Source of the DNA: Deinococcus sp045062605
GTDB taxonomy: Bacteria; Deinococcota; Deinococci; Deinococcales; Deinococcaceae
Direction of reading: 5' to 3'
NCBI RefSeq assembly: GCF_045062605.1
Contig: NZ_JBJGDW010000016.1
Location: forward strand, 5,695 to 69,694
Length of the DNA stretch: 64,000 nt
Shown here: positions 1-8,328 of the stretch, in pieces
Layout of the letters: each line of letters begins with the position of its first letter
Numbering within the stretch: position 1 is the first letter of the stretch
Position numbers and translations under genes: made by a program
The notes under the pieces: generated by a model
Seen by the model: the letters and a program-made list of their open reading frames with translations, nothing else
Told to the model about the DNA's origin: nothing
Databases searched by the model: none

Positions 1-329
1 GCCAGATGTAGGGCGTCCATCCCCCTTAACCCCGCGTGGGCCTTAAGGAGTTGGCTGGCACGGCTTGACACGGATGGAGCAACGGTGATTTGAGTCACGG
101 ACTGCCAATCTTGCTCAAAACTGTTGAAGTATTCCCAGAACTGCGGCTCACTGAGTTTTCCCTGGTGAAAGTTACGGGCAAAAGCACTGGCAACTTCGGC
201 AAAAGCAATCGCAGAACTCGCCACCTCATCGGCACTGTCCGCCAGGGCCATGACCTGCTGGCGCTTGGCTTCATCCTCACGCAGATACAGTTTGGCAAGG
301 GCGCTGGAATCCACGTAAAGAACGCTCAA
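1..329 (-). CDS. PIN-domain toxin (VapC-like), partial at the window edge
   Basis: Reading the minus strand from a TTG at 329 gives 109 codons that run off the left edge, so the C-terminus is missing. The N-terminus (VLYVDSSALAKLYL) has the first acidic PIN residue. An E follows in AFAEVASAF, and a later D in GMDALHLA, which is the usual spacing of the metal-binding acidic residues of PIN RNases. The TTG overlaps the TGA of the upstream HTH gene (TTGA), so the two are translationally coupled. Family knowledge says such proteins cleave RNA and are neutralised by the paired antitoxin. The target is not visible. The start codon choice rests on the overlap and on the domain beginning immediately after it. 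Confidence 0.8.
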   Translation of the reverse strand, partial: MSVLYVDSSALAKLYLREDEAKRQQVMALADSADEVASSAIAFAEVASAFARNFHQGKLSEPQFWEYFNSFEQDWQSVTQITVAPSVSSRASQLLKAHAGLRGMDALHL

Positions 330-706
330 GGGAGCTGCCTGCCCCGGCCCTCAGCAATGATCTGCTCTACTGTCGGGCCACCCTCAATGGTCACAGCCTT
401 GCCGCTGTATCGGAACTTTTTGGCTTTGCTGGGATCGTAGATGGGGGTTTCAGCCGATGCCTGTAAATGATTGAGTGCAGAGGGCTTATCTTCCAGCATC
501 TCGGAAAACTCTACCTTCTCCCCAATCAACCCCTCCAATGCTTTCATGAGTACCCCGACAGTCTTCAGATCAATCCGCTGAGCCGGGCGACGGGCCAGCG
601 AATAAACTGTATTTGGCGCAACCCGCCCCTCCACTTCCTTGACCAGACGGTAAGCAGTGATGCCATGCTGTTGCAAATAATTCCCAAGATTTAGCCGCAG
701 AGTCAT
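326..706 (-). CDS. XRE-type HTH antitoxin of the PIN toxin
   Basis: 126 residues. Residues about 5-75 look like a Cro/C1-type helix-turn-helix (GITAYRLVKEVEG, then NTVYSLARRP), with an acidic linker after it. The C-terminus (PTVEQIIAEGRGR) resembles the toxin-binding tail of type II antitoxins. The gene overlaps the PIN gene by 4 bp, antitoxin first, the usual order for autoregulated pairs. A TAAATT hexamer lies 6 nt before the ATG, so the transcript is probably leaderless. Role as DNA-binding antitoxin and autorepressor is inferred from domain content and context. Confidence 0.75.
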   Translation of the reverse strand: MTLRLNLGNYLQQHGITAYRLVKEVEGRVAPNTVYSLARRPAQRIDLKTVGVLMKALEGLIGEKVEFSEMLEDKPSALNHLQASAETPIYDPSKAKKFRYSGKAVTIEGGPTVEQIIAEGRGRQLP

Positions 707-747
707 GCTATCAATTTACCATACTGCGATAAGTTGGTAGTCACGGC

Positions 748-1218
748 TCAAGCCTTCTGCCCCAGCACCACTTGGCCCCGGTGGTAGGCCACATGCCGCA
801 GATGCAGCCCCACGGCGGCCAGGCGCGGGCGTTCGCCGTGCGGGGCACTGGGCGAGAAGGTCATGCCTTCCATATCGGCATCGCTGGCGTTTTGCAGGTA
901 AGCCACGGCCTGCGCGCCCACCGTGTCCAGCCGCGCCAGAATGTCCGCTTTGGTGGCGTCCTCGTTCAGAGGAGCAGACTCGCTTCCCAGTCCAGCCACC
1001 CAGGCTGCATCCTCCCAGCCCAGATAGTGGTAATCGGGGGTTTTGTCGCCCAGCACGGTCAAACGCAGCCAGTCGGCAATGTGAAGCGCGTGCCACGCTG
1101 GGCTGTGGCCCAGGCGTGCGGTGGCAAACGATTCCGCTGGAATGCCGTCCAGGACAGTGCGGAAAGCAGCAAGCTCAATGCGGTAGTTGTCGGCCAGAAA
1201 CTCCTGAAGACCCATCAT
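748..1218 (-). CDS. DinB-like four-helix protein
   Basis: 156 residues. Two histidine segments, WHALHIADW near residue 42 and HLRHVAYHRGQ near 140, match the three-histidine metal site of the DinB/YfiT superfamily, where they bind a divalent metal. Members act as thiol-dependent transferases or have no known substrate. The start ATGATG overlaps the purQ stop codon, so it is probably the last gene of the purC-purS-purQ transcript. Nothing in the sequence points to a purine role, and hitchhiking is possible. Confidence 0.75.
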   Translation of the reverse strand: MMGLQEFLADNYRIELAAFRTVLDGIPAESFATARLGHSPAWHALHIADWLRLTVLGDKTPDYHYLGWEDAAWVAGLGSESAPLNEDATKADILARLDTVGAQAVAYLQNASDADMEGMTFSPSAPHGERPRLAAVGLHLRHVAYHRGQVVLGQKA

Positions 1219-1883
1219 TTAACCAGCGCTCCTTGCAGACTCTGAAAGACTCCTCGCCCATCCTCGCCGCCCAGCAATGCCTCTACGGCCCGTTCCGGGT
1301 GGGGCATCATGCCCAGCACGTTGCCGCGTTCGTTGACGATTCCGGCGATGTCGTTGAGGCTGCCGTTGGGGTTGTCCAGGTAACGGAAGACCACGCGGCC
1401 CTCGCCCTCCAGCCGCGCCACGGTTTCGGCGTCGGCGTAGTAGTTGCCCTCGCCGTGCGCGATGGGGATTTCAATGGTCTGGCCTTTGCTATAGGCCGAG
1501 GTAAACGCCGTCGCGGTGTTCTCCACGCGCAGATGCACGGGCTTGCACGCGAAGTGCAGGTCACGGTTGCGGCCCAGTGCGCCGGGCAGCAGCCCTGCCT
1601 CGGTCAAGACCTGGAAGCCGTTGCACACGCCCAGCACATAGCCGCCGCGTTCGGCGTGCGCTTTGATGGCCCCCATGATCGGGCTACGGGCGGCAATCGC
1701 ACCGCTGCGCAGGTGATCGCCGTAGCTGAAGCCGCCGGGGACGAAGACAAGCTCCGTACCACTGGGCAAACCCGCCTCGGTGTGCCACACGAACTGGGCG
1801 TCCGGGTCCAGGGTCAGGCGGGCGGCGTGCAGGGCGTCGCCGTCGCAGTTGGAGCCGGGGAATTGGATAACGGCAGTCTTCAC
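1215..1883 (-). CDS. purQ: Phosphoribosylformylglycinamidine synthase, glutaminase subunit
   Basis: 222 residues, normal for PurQ. It is a class I glutamine amidotransferase that supplies ammonia to PurL in de novo purine synthesis. The start TAVIQFPGSNCDGD is characteristic. The nucleophile lies in VLGVCNGFQVL (Cys near residue 86), and the His-Glu partners are near the C-terminus in MMPHPERA. It follows purS and a cupin gene on the same strand. purL, often next to purQ, is not in the window; the next genes downstream are DinB-like and the toxin-antitoxin pair. Confidence 0.97.
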   Translation of the reverse strand: MKTAVIQFPGSNCDGDALHAARLTLDPDAQFVWHTEAGLPSGTELVFVPGGFSYGDHLRSGAIAARSPIMGAIKAHAERGGYVLGVCNGFQVLTEAGLLPGALGRNRDLHFACKPVHLRVENTATAFTSAYSKGQTIEIPIAHGEGNYYADAETVARLEGEGRVVFRYLDNPNGSLNDIAGIVNERGNVLGMMPHPERAVEALLGGEDGRGVFQSLQGALVK

Positions 1884-1893
1884 AACAGATACC

Positions 1894-2265
1894 TCATACG
1901 TATTCCAATTGCACCACGGTGCGCTCGCTCACGGCGTTGCCCGTATTCAATGTGCTGGCTGGCTCAAACATCATGATCCAGGTTTCTTCCGTCTCCGCGA
2001 TGGGCAGGTGTTCCACACCGCGCGGCACGACGATCAACTCGCCCTCGTTGACTACGGCCTCGCCGTCACGGAACTTCAGGCGCAGTTGGCCCCGAACCAC
2101 CATGAACAGCTCGTCCTCCTGCTCGTGAGCGTGCCATTCAAACTCACCGGCAATGCGGGCAATCTTGACCTGCTGCCCGTTCAACTCGCCCACCACTTTC
2201 GGAGACCACTGATCGGTAAACAGGCCGAACTTTTCCTGCAGGTTCACCGTCTGCGGCACGCTCAC
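1894..2265 (-). CDS. Small cupin-domain protein
   Basis: 123 residues forming a single cupin. Motif 1 is visible as EWHAHEQEDELFMVVRG and motif 2 as GELIVVPRGVEHLP, giving the His/Glu metal-ligand set. The start is GTG at 2265, overlapping the purS TGA by 4 bp (GTGA), so it is translated with the purine genes. Single-domain cupins of this size bind a metal and often a small acid or sugar. No substrate can be read. Its place between purS and purQ suggests co-expression but not a defined purine step. Confidence 0.8.
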   Translation of the reverse strand: MSVPQTVNLQEKFGLFTDQWSPKVVGELNGQQVKIARIAGEFEWHAHEQEDELFMVVRGQLRLKFRDGEAVVNEGELIVVPRGVEHLPIAETEETWIMMFEPASTLNTGNAVSERTVVQLEYV

Positions 2266-2528
2266 GCTGGCTCCAGCGCCACTTCTTCCAATTCCCAGCG
2301 GGCATCTTCCATGACGGGGTTGCTCAGGACGTTCCCGGCGATGTCGCGCAACTGGGCTTCCACATCGGCGCGTTCGCCACTGAGACGCAGTTCTATAAAT
2401 TTGCCCACGCGCACGCCGCTGACGTTGGCGTGTTCCAGATGCGACAGGGCACGTTCCACGGTGCGCCCCTGCGGGTCAAGAATGCTGGGCTTGAGGGTCA
2501 CGTAAACGCGGGCATGGTAGTGGGGCAT
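2262..2528 (-). CDS. purS: Phosphoribosylformylglycinamidine synthase subunit PurS
   Basis: 88 residues, typical PurS size. HARVYVTLKPSILDPQG and GVRVGKFIELRL are hallmark segments of this small ferredoxin-fold subunit, which bridges PurQ and PurL in the FGAM synthase complex. It lies downstream of purC, separated from it by an A+T-rich orphan gene, and overlaps the cupin start by 4 bp. An AAGGAG-like ribosome binding site precedes the ATG. Confidence 0.95.
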   Translation of the reverse strand: MPHYHARVYVTLKPSILDPQGRTVERALSHLEHANVSGVRVGKFIELRLSGERADVEAQLRDIAGNVLSNPVMEDARWELEEVALEPA

Positions 2529-2565
2529 AGGGAACTCCTTAATAGAGACTTAGGCGATTTAGCAA

Positions 2566-3075
2566 CTATCTATTGTCAGCATGAAAATACGTCCTATAGC
2601 CCTCAGCATACTGCTGTATAGTCTCAAGAAGGCAACGCCTCTTATCTTGGTTTATGTGAAAAATAAGATTTATTCCGTTCTGTGCTTCAATTCTTATACA
2701 GTATGCGCCTGACTTTTTGAAGTTGGTTTTAGATATGTTAAACTGAATATCCGCCAGCTCCAAAAGACATATTATTTTCTCCAATCGCACAGTCTCTCTA
2801 TGTGAGTTAACATCATCTACAGTTATATCTTTGCCCGCAAATTCGCCAAACTCCTCAGTATAAATCAGCTCTAGGCGAGAAGCATGTTGAGGTGCAACCG
2901 AGGTATTCTCAAACTTCAACTCTATGGGCCAGACGCTTGAAGCCAATTCATCCCCAGACAGACCTGTTCTCTCTATGCATTCCGCATATGTCATACCCAC
3001 CGTCAAGCCTTTATATGACCCGGTTTTCAACCAGTCCATAATGTCTTGACTTAGAAGACTATCTAGAGAAAGCAT
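2566..3075 (-). CDS. Uncharacterised protein in an A+T-rich insert between purC and purS
   Basis: 169 residues of unrecognised family. The coding DNA is clearly richer in A and T than all neighbours and uses codons rare around it (ATA, TTA, AGA), which suggests recent transfer. The N-terminal part has WLKTGSYKGLTVGMTYAEC, resembling the 'G..IGMT..E' opening of small bacterial immunity-like or lipoprotein-like domains. That resemblance is weak. No signal peptide, membrane segment or catalytic motif is seen. It starts only 6 bp after the purC stop, so it is transcribed with the purine genes. Function unknown. Confidence 0.7.
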   Translation of the reverse strand: MLSLDSLLSQDIMDWLKTGSYKGLTVGMTYAECIERTGLSGDELASSVWPIELKFENTSVAPQHASRLELIYTEEFGEFAGKDITVDDVNSHRETVRLEKIICLLELADIQFNISKTNFKKSGAYCIRIEAQNGINLIFHINQDKRRCLLETIQQYAEGYRTYFHADNR

Positions 3076-3081
3076 AAGTAT

Positions 3082-3804
3082 TCAGCTCGTCACCCGTTTG
3101 AGCATCTCCGCATACGCGTCCTCAACGCCGCCCAGATCGCGCCTGAAGCGGTCCTTGTCCATCTTCTCGCCCGTCTCGGCGTCCCAGAAGCGGCAGGTGT
3201 CGGGGCTGATCTCGTCGGCCAGGATCACGGTGCCGTCGGGGAGTTTGCCGAATTCCAGCTTGAAATCAATGAGTTTCACGCCGCGTTCCAGAAAAAACGG
3301 GGTCAGAAAGTCGCGCACGTTCAGGGCTAGCTCGCGCACGCGCGTCAGCTCGGTTTCGGTGGCCCAGTCCAGTGCAATGGCCGTGTCGGTATTGACCAGT
3401 GGATCGCCCAGCGCGTCGGATTTGTAGCAGTACTCCACGACGGGACGGGAGAGAGACGTGCCTTCCTCCAGACCCAGTTTCTTGGCAAAACTGCCCGCCG
3501 CGACGTTCCGCACGATCACCTCAACGGGAATGATGGTTACGGCTTTCACGCGCTGCTCGGTGTCAGATAGCTTCTCTATAAAATGGGTGGGGATGCCCGC
3601 CGCTTCCAGTTTTGGGTACAGGTGGGCGGTGATGGCGTTGTTCGTGGCCCCTTTGCCTAACCACTGGCCGCGTTTCTGGGCGTTGAAGGCGGTGGCCTCG
3701 TCCTTGTATTCCACGATGTACTCGGCAGGCCCAGACTGATTAGCCTCTGCGCTGGCATACACGCGCTTGGCCTTGCCCTCGTACTTCAGTTCGCCTCTGG
3801 TCAT
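3082..3804 (-). CDS. purC: SAICAR synthetase
   Basis: 240 residues, the standard length of the short PurC form. It condenses CAIR with aspartate using ATP in de novo purine synthesis. The N-terminal KYEGKAKRVY is the ATP-binding strand-loop, followed by VPVEVIVRNVAAGSFAKK and LIDFKLEFG. EISPDTCRFWD near residue 208 is the family signature. It is the first gene of the local purine transcript, with an AGAGG ribosome binding site before the ATG and a TACTTT hexamer about 20 nt upstream. Confidence 0.97.
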   Translation of the reverse strand: MTRGELKYEGKAKRVYASAEANQSGPAEYIVEYKDEATAFNAQKRGQWLGKGATNNAITAHLYPKLEAAGIPTHFIEKLSDTEQRVKAVTIIPVEVIVRNVAAGSFAKKLGLEEGTSLSRPVVEYCYKSDALGDPLVNTDTAIALDWATETELTRVRELALNVRDFLTPFFLERGVKLIDFKLEFGKLPDGTVILADEISPDTCRFWDAETGEKMDKDRFRRDLGGVEDAYAEMLKRVTS

Positions 3805-4083
3805 CTGTTCGCCTCTGGAAAGAAAAGTAGAAAGAGCGTCCCCCGCAGTAATTCGGAAGGGCGCTCAGCAGTCGCGGCACTTGGCATGTCTTTGCTCCAT
3901 CTCCGCCTCTCTGGACGGACTTCAGCGGCCCTGTTGGGGGCCGGGGCGTCTCACAGGACGCGAGGGTAAGTGTGCCGCCAGGGACTGGAGGCCAGCGCAC
4001 AGCGTAACATCCCCGGCTGTGGTGGGCACGGGGATGTTCAGGCGAGTCGGACGGATCACCAGATTACGTTTTGAGGGTCAGAT
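3805..4083. other. Intergenic region upstream of purC with an inverted repeat
   Basis: 279 bp between purC and the end of the chelatase gene, both on the minus strand. It carries the purC promoter side and a perfect 9-bp inverted repeat AACATCCCC/GGGGATGTT at 4006-4014 and 4030-4038, with a 15-nt loop. No T-run follows it on either side, so it may be a weak terminator of the chelatase gene or a regulatory stem. No ORF here has coding character. Confidence 0.4.
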
Positions 4084-5496
4084 TCAGTGGCTGTGGCTGG
4101 CCCCGCCGCCGCGCTTGCCCGCCACTTCCTCACGGACCTCGGCCACCAGGAAGGTGCAGGCTTCGGCACAGGGAATTGCGCCGGGAACGCCGTCAAAGAA
4201 GGTCTGGGGCAATTTTTCCCCGGCCCACAGGCGGGTTCGCAGGCAGCCGCCGCACACGTCCGCCGCCACCTCTTCCAACTGTTCGGGGGTGGCTTTCTGC
4301 ACGCGGGCGTAGATGCCGGTCTGCCTGCGGGCGGTGGTGGCCCAGGGGGTGGGGCGCAGGGTGTGGCAGCTCTGGGCGTAGGTTTCCTCAATCACGGCGG
4401 GATACAGGTACTGCACGGCGCGCACCAGATCGGCCTGGCCCATCACGGCCCGCCAGCCACGCGGCGTGTTGCGCAGCGTATGCACCGGGCGGTGGTGTCC
4501 GCCCTCATCGCGGCGGGTAAAATCTCGCACGCCTTCGGGGGTCACCAGCGTTTGCAGCTCGTGACCGGGGCGGCCCTCGTCCAGCGCGTGGCGCAGTTCA
4601 AAGACGCCGCTCTCGGGATGCACCAGCACCTCACCAAAGCGCAGGCCCTGGCGCGCGCGGTCCATGAAGGCGTTCCAGGCGGCGTCGTAAACCCGTTCGG
4701 TGTCGCCGTCGCTGGTACTGGCCCCCGCCGCTTCCTCGGCCAGATGCAGGATCACGTCGGCCACCGCGCTGTGGGTGCCCACTGGTTTGGCGTAATACAC
4801 CGTTTGCTGGCCGTGGGGGTTGTCGGCAAACGTCGTGACCGCGCCTTCCAGGCCCATATCCTCGGGAATGGTTTCCAGCGTGTGCCAGCCCTCGGAGGCG
4901 AAGAACGGCACCACCACCACGCGCGGAGCCTTGACCACTTCCGGCCACGTTCCCACCTTGGGGTCTTCATCCAGAAACAGGGCGTGGACAGATGCGAACT
5001 GCCCCGACTGGCGCAGCACCTCAGCGTTCTGGTACACGATCTTGTTGCTGTTCTCGTTGCGCGTGGTGCCGTGGCCCAGCACGATCAGCGCGGTGTCCTC
5101 GGGACTGGAATCCGGCAGGGCTTCGTGGGCGCGGGCCAGGATCACGTCGGACATGCTGGGATGCACGCCGTAGGGCAGGGTGTAACGCACGGTGCGTCCG
5201 CCCAGCACGCGCGCCACGCCTTCGGGCGGCACCGGTCCCTGATGGCCCAGGCCCATTTCACGCGGAATCACAGTCTCGGTGAAGTAGCCCTCGGAGATGA
5301 ACATGGGAATCACGGTGACGTCCGTGCTGGCGGTGGTTTTCAGCACCTGCCGCAGCGAGGGTTCCTCTTTCCAGTAGCCCTCCACCACCTCGTCGTAGAG
5401 GCCGCGTGCGCGAATCATTTCGGCGTAGCGGTAGACCGCCGCCGCCGATTCGCCGTTGAGGTGGGAGCCGTGACCGATCAGAACCAGAGAACGCAT
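4084..5496 (-). CDS. CbiX-type sirohydrochlorin chelatase with DR2241-like extra domains
   Basis: 470 residues. Two tandem chelatase folds are seen: SLVLIGHGSHLNG near residue 3, with its metal-binding His, and ALIVLGHGTTRNEN near 134. After them come a linker domain and a C-terminal cysteine-rich region (SCHTLRPT, CGGCLRT, CAEACTF), consistent with an Fe-S cluster. The protein ends in HSH. The architecture matches D. radiodurans DR2241, a CbiX-like chelatase of known structure with two additional domains. Activity would be metal insertion into sirohydrochlorin or a related tetrapyrrole. The ATG at 5496 is chosen because TACAGT lies 7 nt upstream; a GTG at 5505 is the alternative. Confidence 0.85.
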   Translation of the reverse strand: MRSLVLIGHGSHLNGESAAAVYRYAEMIRARGLYDEVVEGYWKEEPSLRQVLKTTASTDVTVIPMFISEGYFTETVIPREMGLGHQGPVPPEGVARVLGGRTVRYTLPYGVHPSMSDVILARAHEALPDSSPEDTALIVLGHGTTRNENSNKIVYQNAEVLRQSGQFASVHALFLDEDPKVGTWPEVVKAPRVVVVPFFASEGWHTLETIPEDMGLEGAVTTFADNPHGQQTVYYAKPVGTHSAVADVILHLAEEAAGASTSDGDTERVYDAAWNAFMDRARQGLRFGEVLVHPESGVFELRHALDEGRPGHELQTLVTPEGVRDFTRRDEGGHHRPVHTLRNTPRGWRAVMGQADLVRAVQYLYPAVIEETYAQSCHTLRPTPWATTARRQTGIYARVQKATPEQLEEVAADVCGGCLRTRLWAGEKLPQTFFDGVPGAIPCAEACTFLVAEVREEVAGKRGGGASHSH

Positions 5497-5659
5497 ATCA
5501 CGCACTGTAACGCCGGGTCCGGCGCAGAAATGTCCCGTTTGTTGCTGGATAGACCCTGCCGGAGATAAGTGAACCTGAATTCAGCCCTCACGCCGGTCAA
5601 CTCCGAAACGCCTAGCGTAAGAGGCGACACAAACCCAGTTCAACTCAGGAGGTTCAACC

Positions 5660-6088
5660 ATGTTTTTTAACCAGAAAGAGCGTCACGAGCAGATGGCCAG
5701 ACTCGATCCCCGCGACACCAATGGCGACGGCGTGGTCAGCCCGCAGGAAGCCGCCGCCTACATTCAGGATTACATGTCCAATGCCTCCCCCGAGGAGCGT
5801 CAGCAGATCCTGAAGGACTACATCGGCGGCATGTCGCCTGACCAGCGCCAGCAGATGGGCGACGCCATCGTGCAAAGCCCGGCCAACCCCGTACAGCGCG
5901 TCAATCACGAGGATCCCAACGATCTGGCCGACGCCTATACCCGTACCGCGCAGGCCCCAGCGCAGAACGGTCAAAGCCCGCTGGAAGCCGCCTTTGGTGC
6001 GGGTGGAATGCTGAGCAATCCGATGGTCAAGGCCGGTCTGGTGGGTCTGGCCGGGATGATCGGCAGCAAGCTCCTGCGTGGCCGATAA
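5660..6088 (+). CDS. EF-hand-type small protein
   Basis: 142 residues. DTNGDGVVSPQE (about residues 19-30) has D, N, D, S and E at the 1, 3, 5, 9 and 12 positions of a calcium-binding EF-hand loop. A second helical region follows (EERQQILKDYIGGMSPDQRQQM), then a Pro/Asn-rich linker and a glycine-rich C-terminal segment (MLSNPMVKAGLVGLAGMIG) that could contact a membrane. No signal peptide. A strong AGGAGG site lies 8 nt before the ATG. It stands alone between two minus-strand transcripts. Calcium binding is inferred from the loop only. Confidence 0.8.
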   Translation: MFFNQKERHEQMARLDPRDTNGDGVVSPQEAAAYIQDYMSNASPEERQQILKDYIGGMSPDQRQQMGDAIVQSPANPVQRVNHEDPNDLADAYTRTAQAPAQNGQSPLEAAFGAGGMLSNPMVKAGLVGLAGMIGSKLLRGR

Positions 6089-6114
6089 CCCGACTCCATT
6101 AGCTTGAATGGCAG

Positions 6115-6663
6115 CTATTCCAGCACCACGCCAATCTCTACACGCAGCCGCTTGATGATGGCGCGGCGAACCTCGGCTGGGACAGTGGTTTTGCGCCATT
6201 CAAGCGGTTCCCCGAAAGTCAGATCGTCAAAGGCCATGCCGCCGAAGTGGACAGGCTGGGCGTAACGCGGCGTGATGTGCCAGTGGACGTGCGGATTGGG
6301 CTGACCATCCCTGAATGGTGGGTCCGGCTCAGCCTCGCGGTAGGCCCAGTTGCGCTGGTAGGCCATATTGATCAGTGCCGCTCCGAACGCGCGTTCCAGC
6401 GCAGGCTCCAGCGCCGTGATGACGGTCTGAAAATCCTGCCACTCGGCTGGGGTCAGGTCCGCCATGCGGGGAACGTGGCGGCGGGTTGCCAGCAGCACGT
6501 TGCCCAGCCCGCACTGCGAAGGATGCAGAACCACCTTCCAACCGTCCGTGAAAAATATGGTGTCTGGGTCATGCTGGGGCGGCGTGCAGGAAATACACTC
6601 GCGGTTGAGGGCGGCAGCGGGCGCGGCAGCCAGCGCCCGAAAGATCGGCTTAGCGTCCCCCAT
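6115..6663 (-). CDS. HIT-family protein
   Basis: 182 residues with the histidine-triad motif HVHWHITPRY near residue 130 and an upstream CISC pair near residue 22. HIT proteins hydrolyse or transfer nucleotides, acting for example on AppppA-like or AMP-linked substrates. The ATG at 6663 overlaps the end of guaB by 14 bp and is preferred over an in-frame ATG at 6711 that lies deep in guaB. Coupling to guaB hints at nucleotide metabolism, but the substrate is unknown. Confidence 0.85.
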   Translation of the reverse strand: MGDAKPIFRALAAAPAAALNRECISCTPPQHDPDTIFFTDGWKVVLHPSQCGLGNVLLATRRHVPRMADLTPAEWQDFQTVITALEPALERAFGAALINMAYQRNWAYREAEPDPPFRDGQPNPHVHWHITPRYAQPVHFGGMAFDDLTFGEPLEWRKTTVPAEVRRAIIKRLRVEIGVVLE

Positions 6664-8179
6664 AGTTCGGCGCTTCCTTGGTGATGGTGACGCCGTGTGG
6701 GTGGCTTTCAATCAGACTGGCTCCGGTGATCCGCACAAACTGGGCGCGATCGCGCAGAGCTTGCAGGTCCGGTGCGCCGCAGTAGCCCATGCTGCTCTTG
6801 AGGCCGCCGACAAACTGATAGATGACCTCGCCCGCCGTTCCCCGGTAGGCGATGATGCCCTCGATGCCCTCGGGGACAAATTTGCGGCTGCTACTCTGAA
6901 AGTAGCGGTCACTGCTGCCCTGGTCCATTGCGCCCAGACTGCCCATGCCCCGGTAGCTCTTGTAGCGCCGCCCGTCGCGCAGGATGGATTCGCCGGGGGC
7001 CTCGTCGGTCCCGGCCAGCATGCTGCCCATCATGACCACGCTTGCGCCCGCCGCGATGGCCTTGGGCACGTCCCCGGTCTGCTTGATGCCGCCGTCTGCA
7101 ATGACGGGAATCCCGGCTTCCATCGCGGCGGCGCTGGCCTCGAAGATGGCGGTGATCTGGGGAACGCCGACGCCCGTGACGATGCGGGTAGTGCAGATTG
7201 ACCCAGGTCCTATGCCAACCTTAACCGCGTCTGCACCGGCTAAAATCAGGTCTCTGGTCCCGGAGCGCGTGGCGACATTGCCCGCGATCACATCCACATC
7301 AAACTGCTCTTTCACCCGCGACAGTGCGTTCAGGATGCCCTGGCTGTGACCGTGGGCGCTGTCCAGCACCAGCACATCTACACCAGCCGCCACCAGCGCC
7401 GCGCTCCGGTCCATCAGGTCCGCGCTGACGCCGATGGCCGCCGCGACGCGCAGCCTTCCCAGCCCGTCCTTGGCGGCGTTGGGGTACTTGACGCGCTTGG
7501 TCAGGTCCTTGATGGTGATCAGACCGCGCAGCATGTTGTCGCCGTCCACCACCAGCAGTTTCTCGATGCGGTGGCGTTTGAAGATCTCCTGCGCCTGCTC
7601 CAGCGTGGTGCCCACCGGGACGGTGATCAGGCCCTCGCGGGTCATCACGTCCTGAATGGGGGTGGACAGGTCATCGATAAAACGCATGTCGCGGTTGGTG
7701 ATGATGCCCAGCAACTTCCCCACCGGATCGGTGATGGGCACGCCGCTGATGCGGTACTCGCCCATCATGCGGTCTGCCTCGCCCACAGTGGCGTGGGGGG
7801 GCAGCGTGATGGGATCAACGATCATGCCGCTCTCTGAACGCTTGACCTTGCGGACCATTTCCGCCTGCGCGTCGATGTCCATATTCTTGTGGATCACGCC
7901 GATGCCGCCCTCGCGGGCCATCGCCACCGCCATGCCCATTTCGGTCACGGTGTCCATCGCCGCGCTGACGAAGGGGATGTTCAGCCGCACGCGGCGGGTC
8001 AACTGCGCCGAGACGTCTACCTCGTGCGGCAGCACCGTGGAATGGCGCGGCTGGAGCAGCACGTCGTCGAAGGTGATGCCCTCCTGGCTGAACTTGTAGG
8101 CGAAACGGTCTTGCTGTTGGTCCTGATGGTCGGCGGCGGCAAAAGCCGGGGCATCCGGGGCAGAAGTGGGCGCACTCAT
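6650..8179 (-). CDS. guaB: Inosine-5'-monophosphate dehydrogenase
   Basis: 509 residues, a full-length IMPDH converting IMP to XMP with NAD+, the first step to GMP. The order is: N-terminal barrel part (GITFDDVLLQPRHS), a CBS pair around residues 120-230, then the catalytic loop GIGPGSICTTRIV with the active Cys near residue 325, followed by the flap region GSSDRYFQ. The N-terminal 27 residues are a low-complexity extension. TACACT lies 8 nt before the ATG with no Shine-Dalgarno, so the transcript is probably leaderless. HIT overlaps its 3' end. Confidence 0.97.
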   Translation of the reverse strand: MSAPTSAPDAPAFAAADHQDQQQDRFAYKFSQEGITFDDVLLQPRHSTVLPHEVDVSAQLTRRVRLNIPFVSAAMDTVTEMGMAVAMAREGGIGVIHKNMDIDAQAEMVRKVKRSESGMIVDPITLPPHATVGEADRMMGEYRISGVPITDPVGKLLGIITNRDMRFIDDLSTPIQDVMTREGLITVPVGTTLEQAQEIFKRHRIEKLLVVDGDNMLRGLITIKDLTKRVKYPNAAKDGLGRLRVAAAIGVSADLMDRSAALVAAGVDVLVLDSAHGHSQGILNALSRVKEQFDVDVIAGNVATRSGTRDLILAGADAVKVGIGPGSICTTRIVTGVGVPQITAIFEASAAAMEAGIPVIADGGIKQTGDVPKAIAAGASVVMMGSMLAGTDEAPGESILRDGRRYKSYRGMGSLGAMDQGSSDRYFQSSSRKFVPEGIEGIIAYRGTAGEVIYQFVGGLKSSMGYCGAPDLQALRDRAQFVRITGASLIESHPHGVTITKEAPNYGGR

Positions 8180-8187
8180 GCTTTAGA

Positions 8188-8193
8188 AGTGTA
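8188..8193 (-). promoter_or_regulatory. -10 hexamer of guaB (leaderless start)
   Basis: TACACT on the minus strand, 8 nt upstream of the guaB ATG, with no ribosome-binding motif between. That spacing would place transcription initiation at or next to the start codon. Confidence 0.55.
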
Positions 8194-8328
8194 AGCACTT
8201 TGGAGGTGGGGCGCAGTGGTGGGGTTTACATGACCGGGAAGAAGAGGCAGTGATCTGTGGGCGAATCTCCATGTCAGCCGATTAGCCCTCTGCCTGCTGG
8301 GGCGGGGGCGAAGGATTCGGTGTCCCGC

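Noticed and set aside
4087..5568. A 493-codon open frame on the plus strand opposite the chelatase gene
   Set aside because: It is antisense to a gene with clear chelatase motifs. Long antisense frames are common at this GC content, and the product has no recognisable domain.
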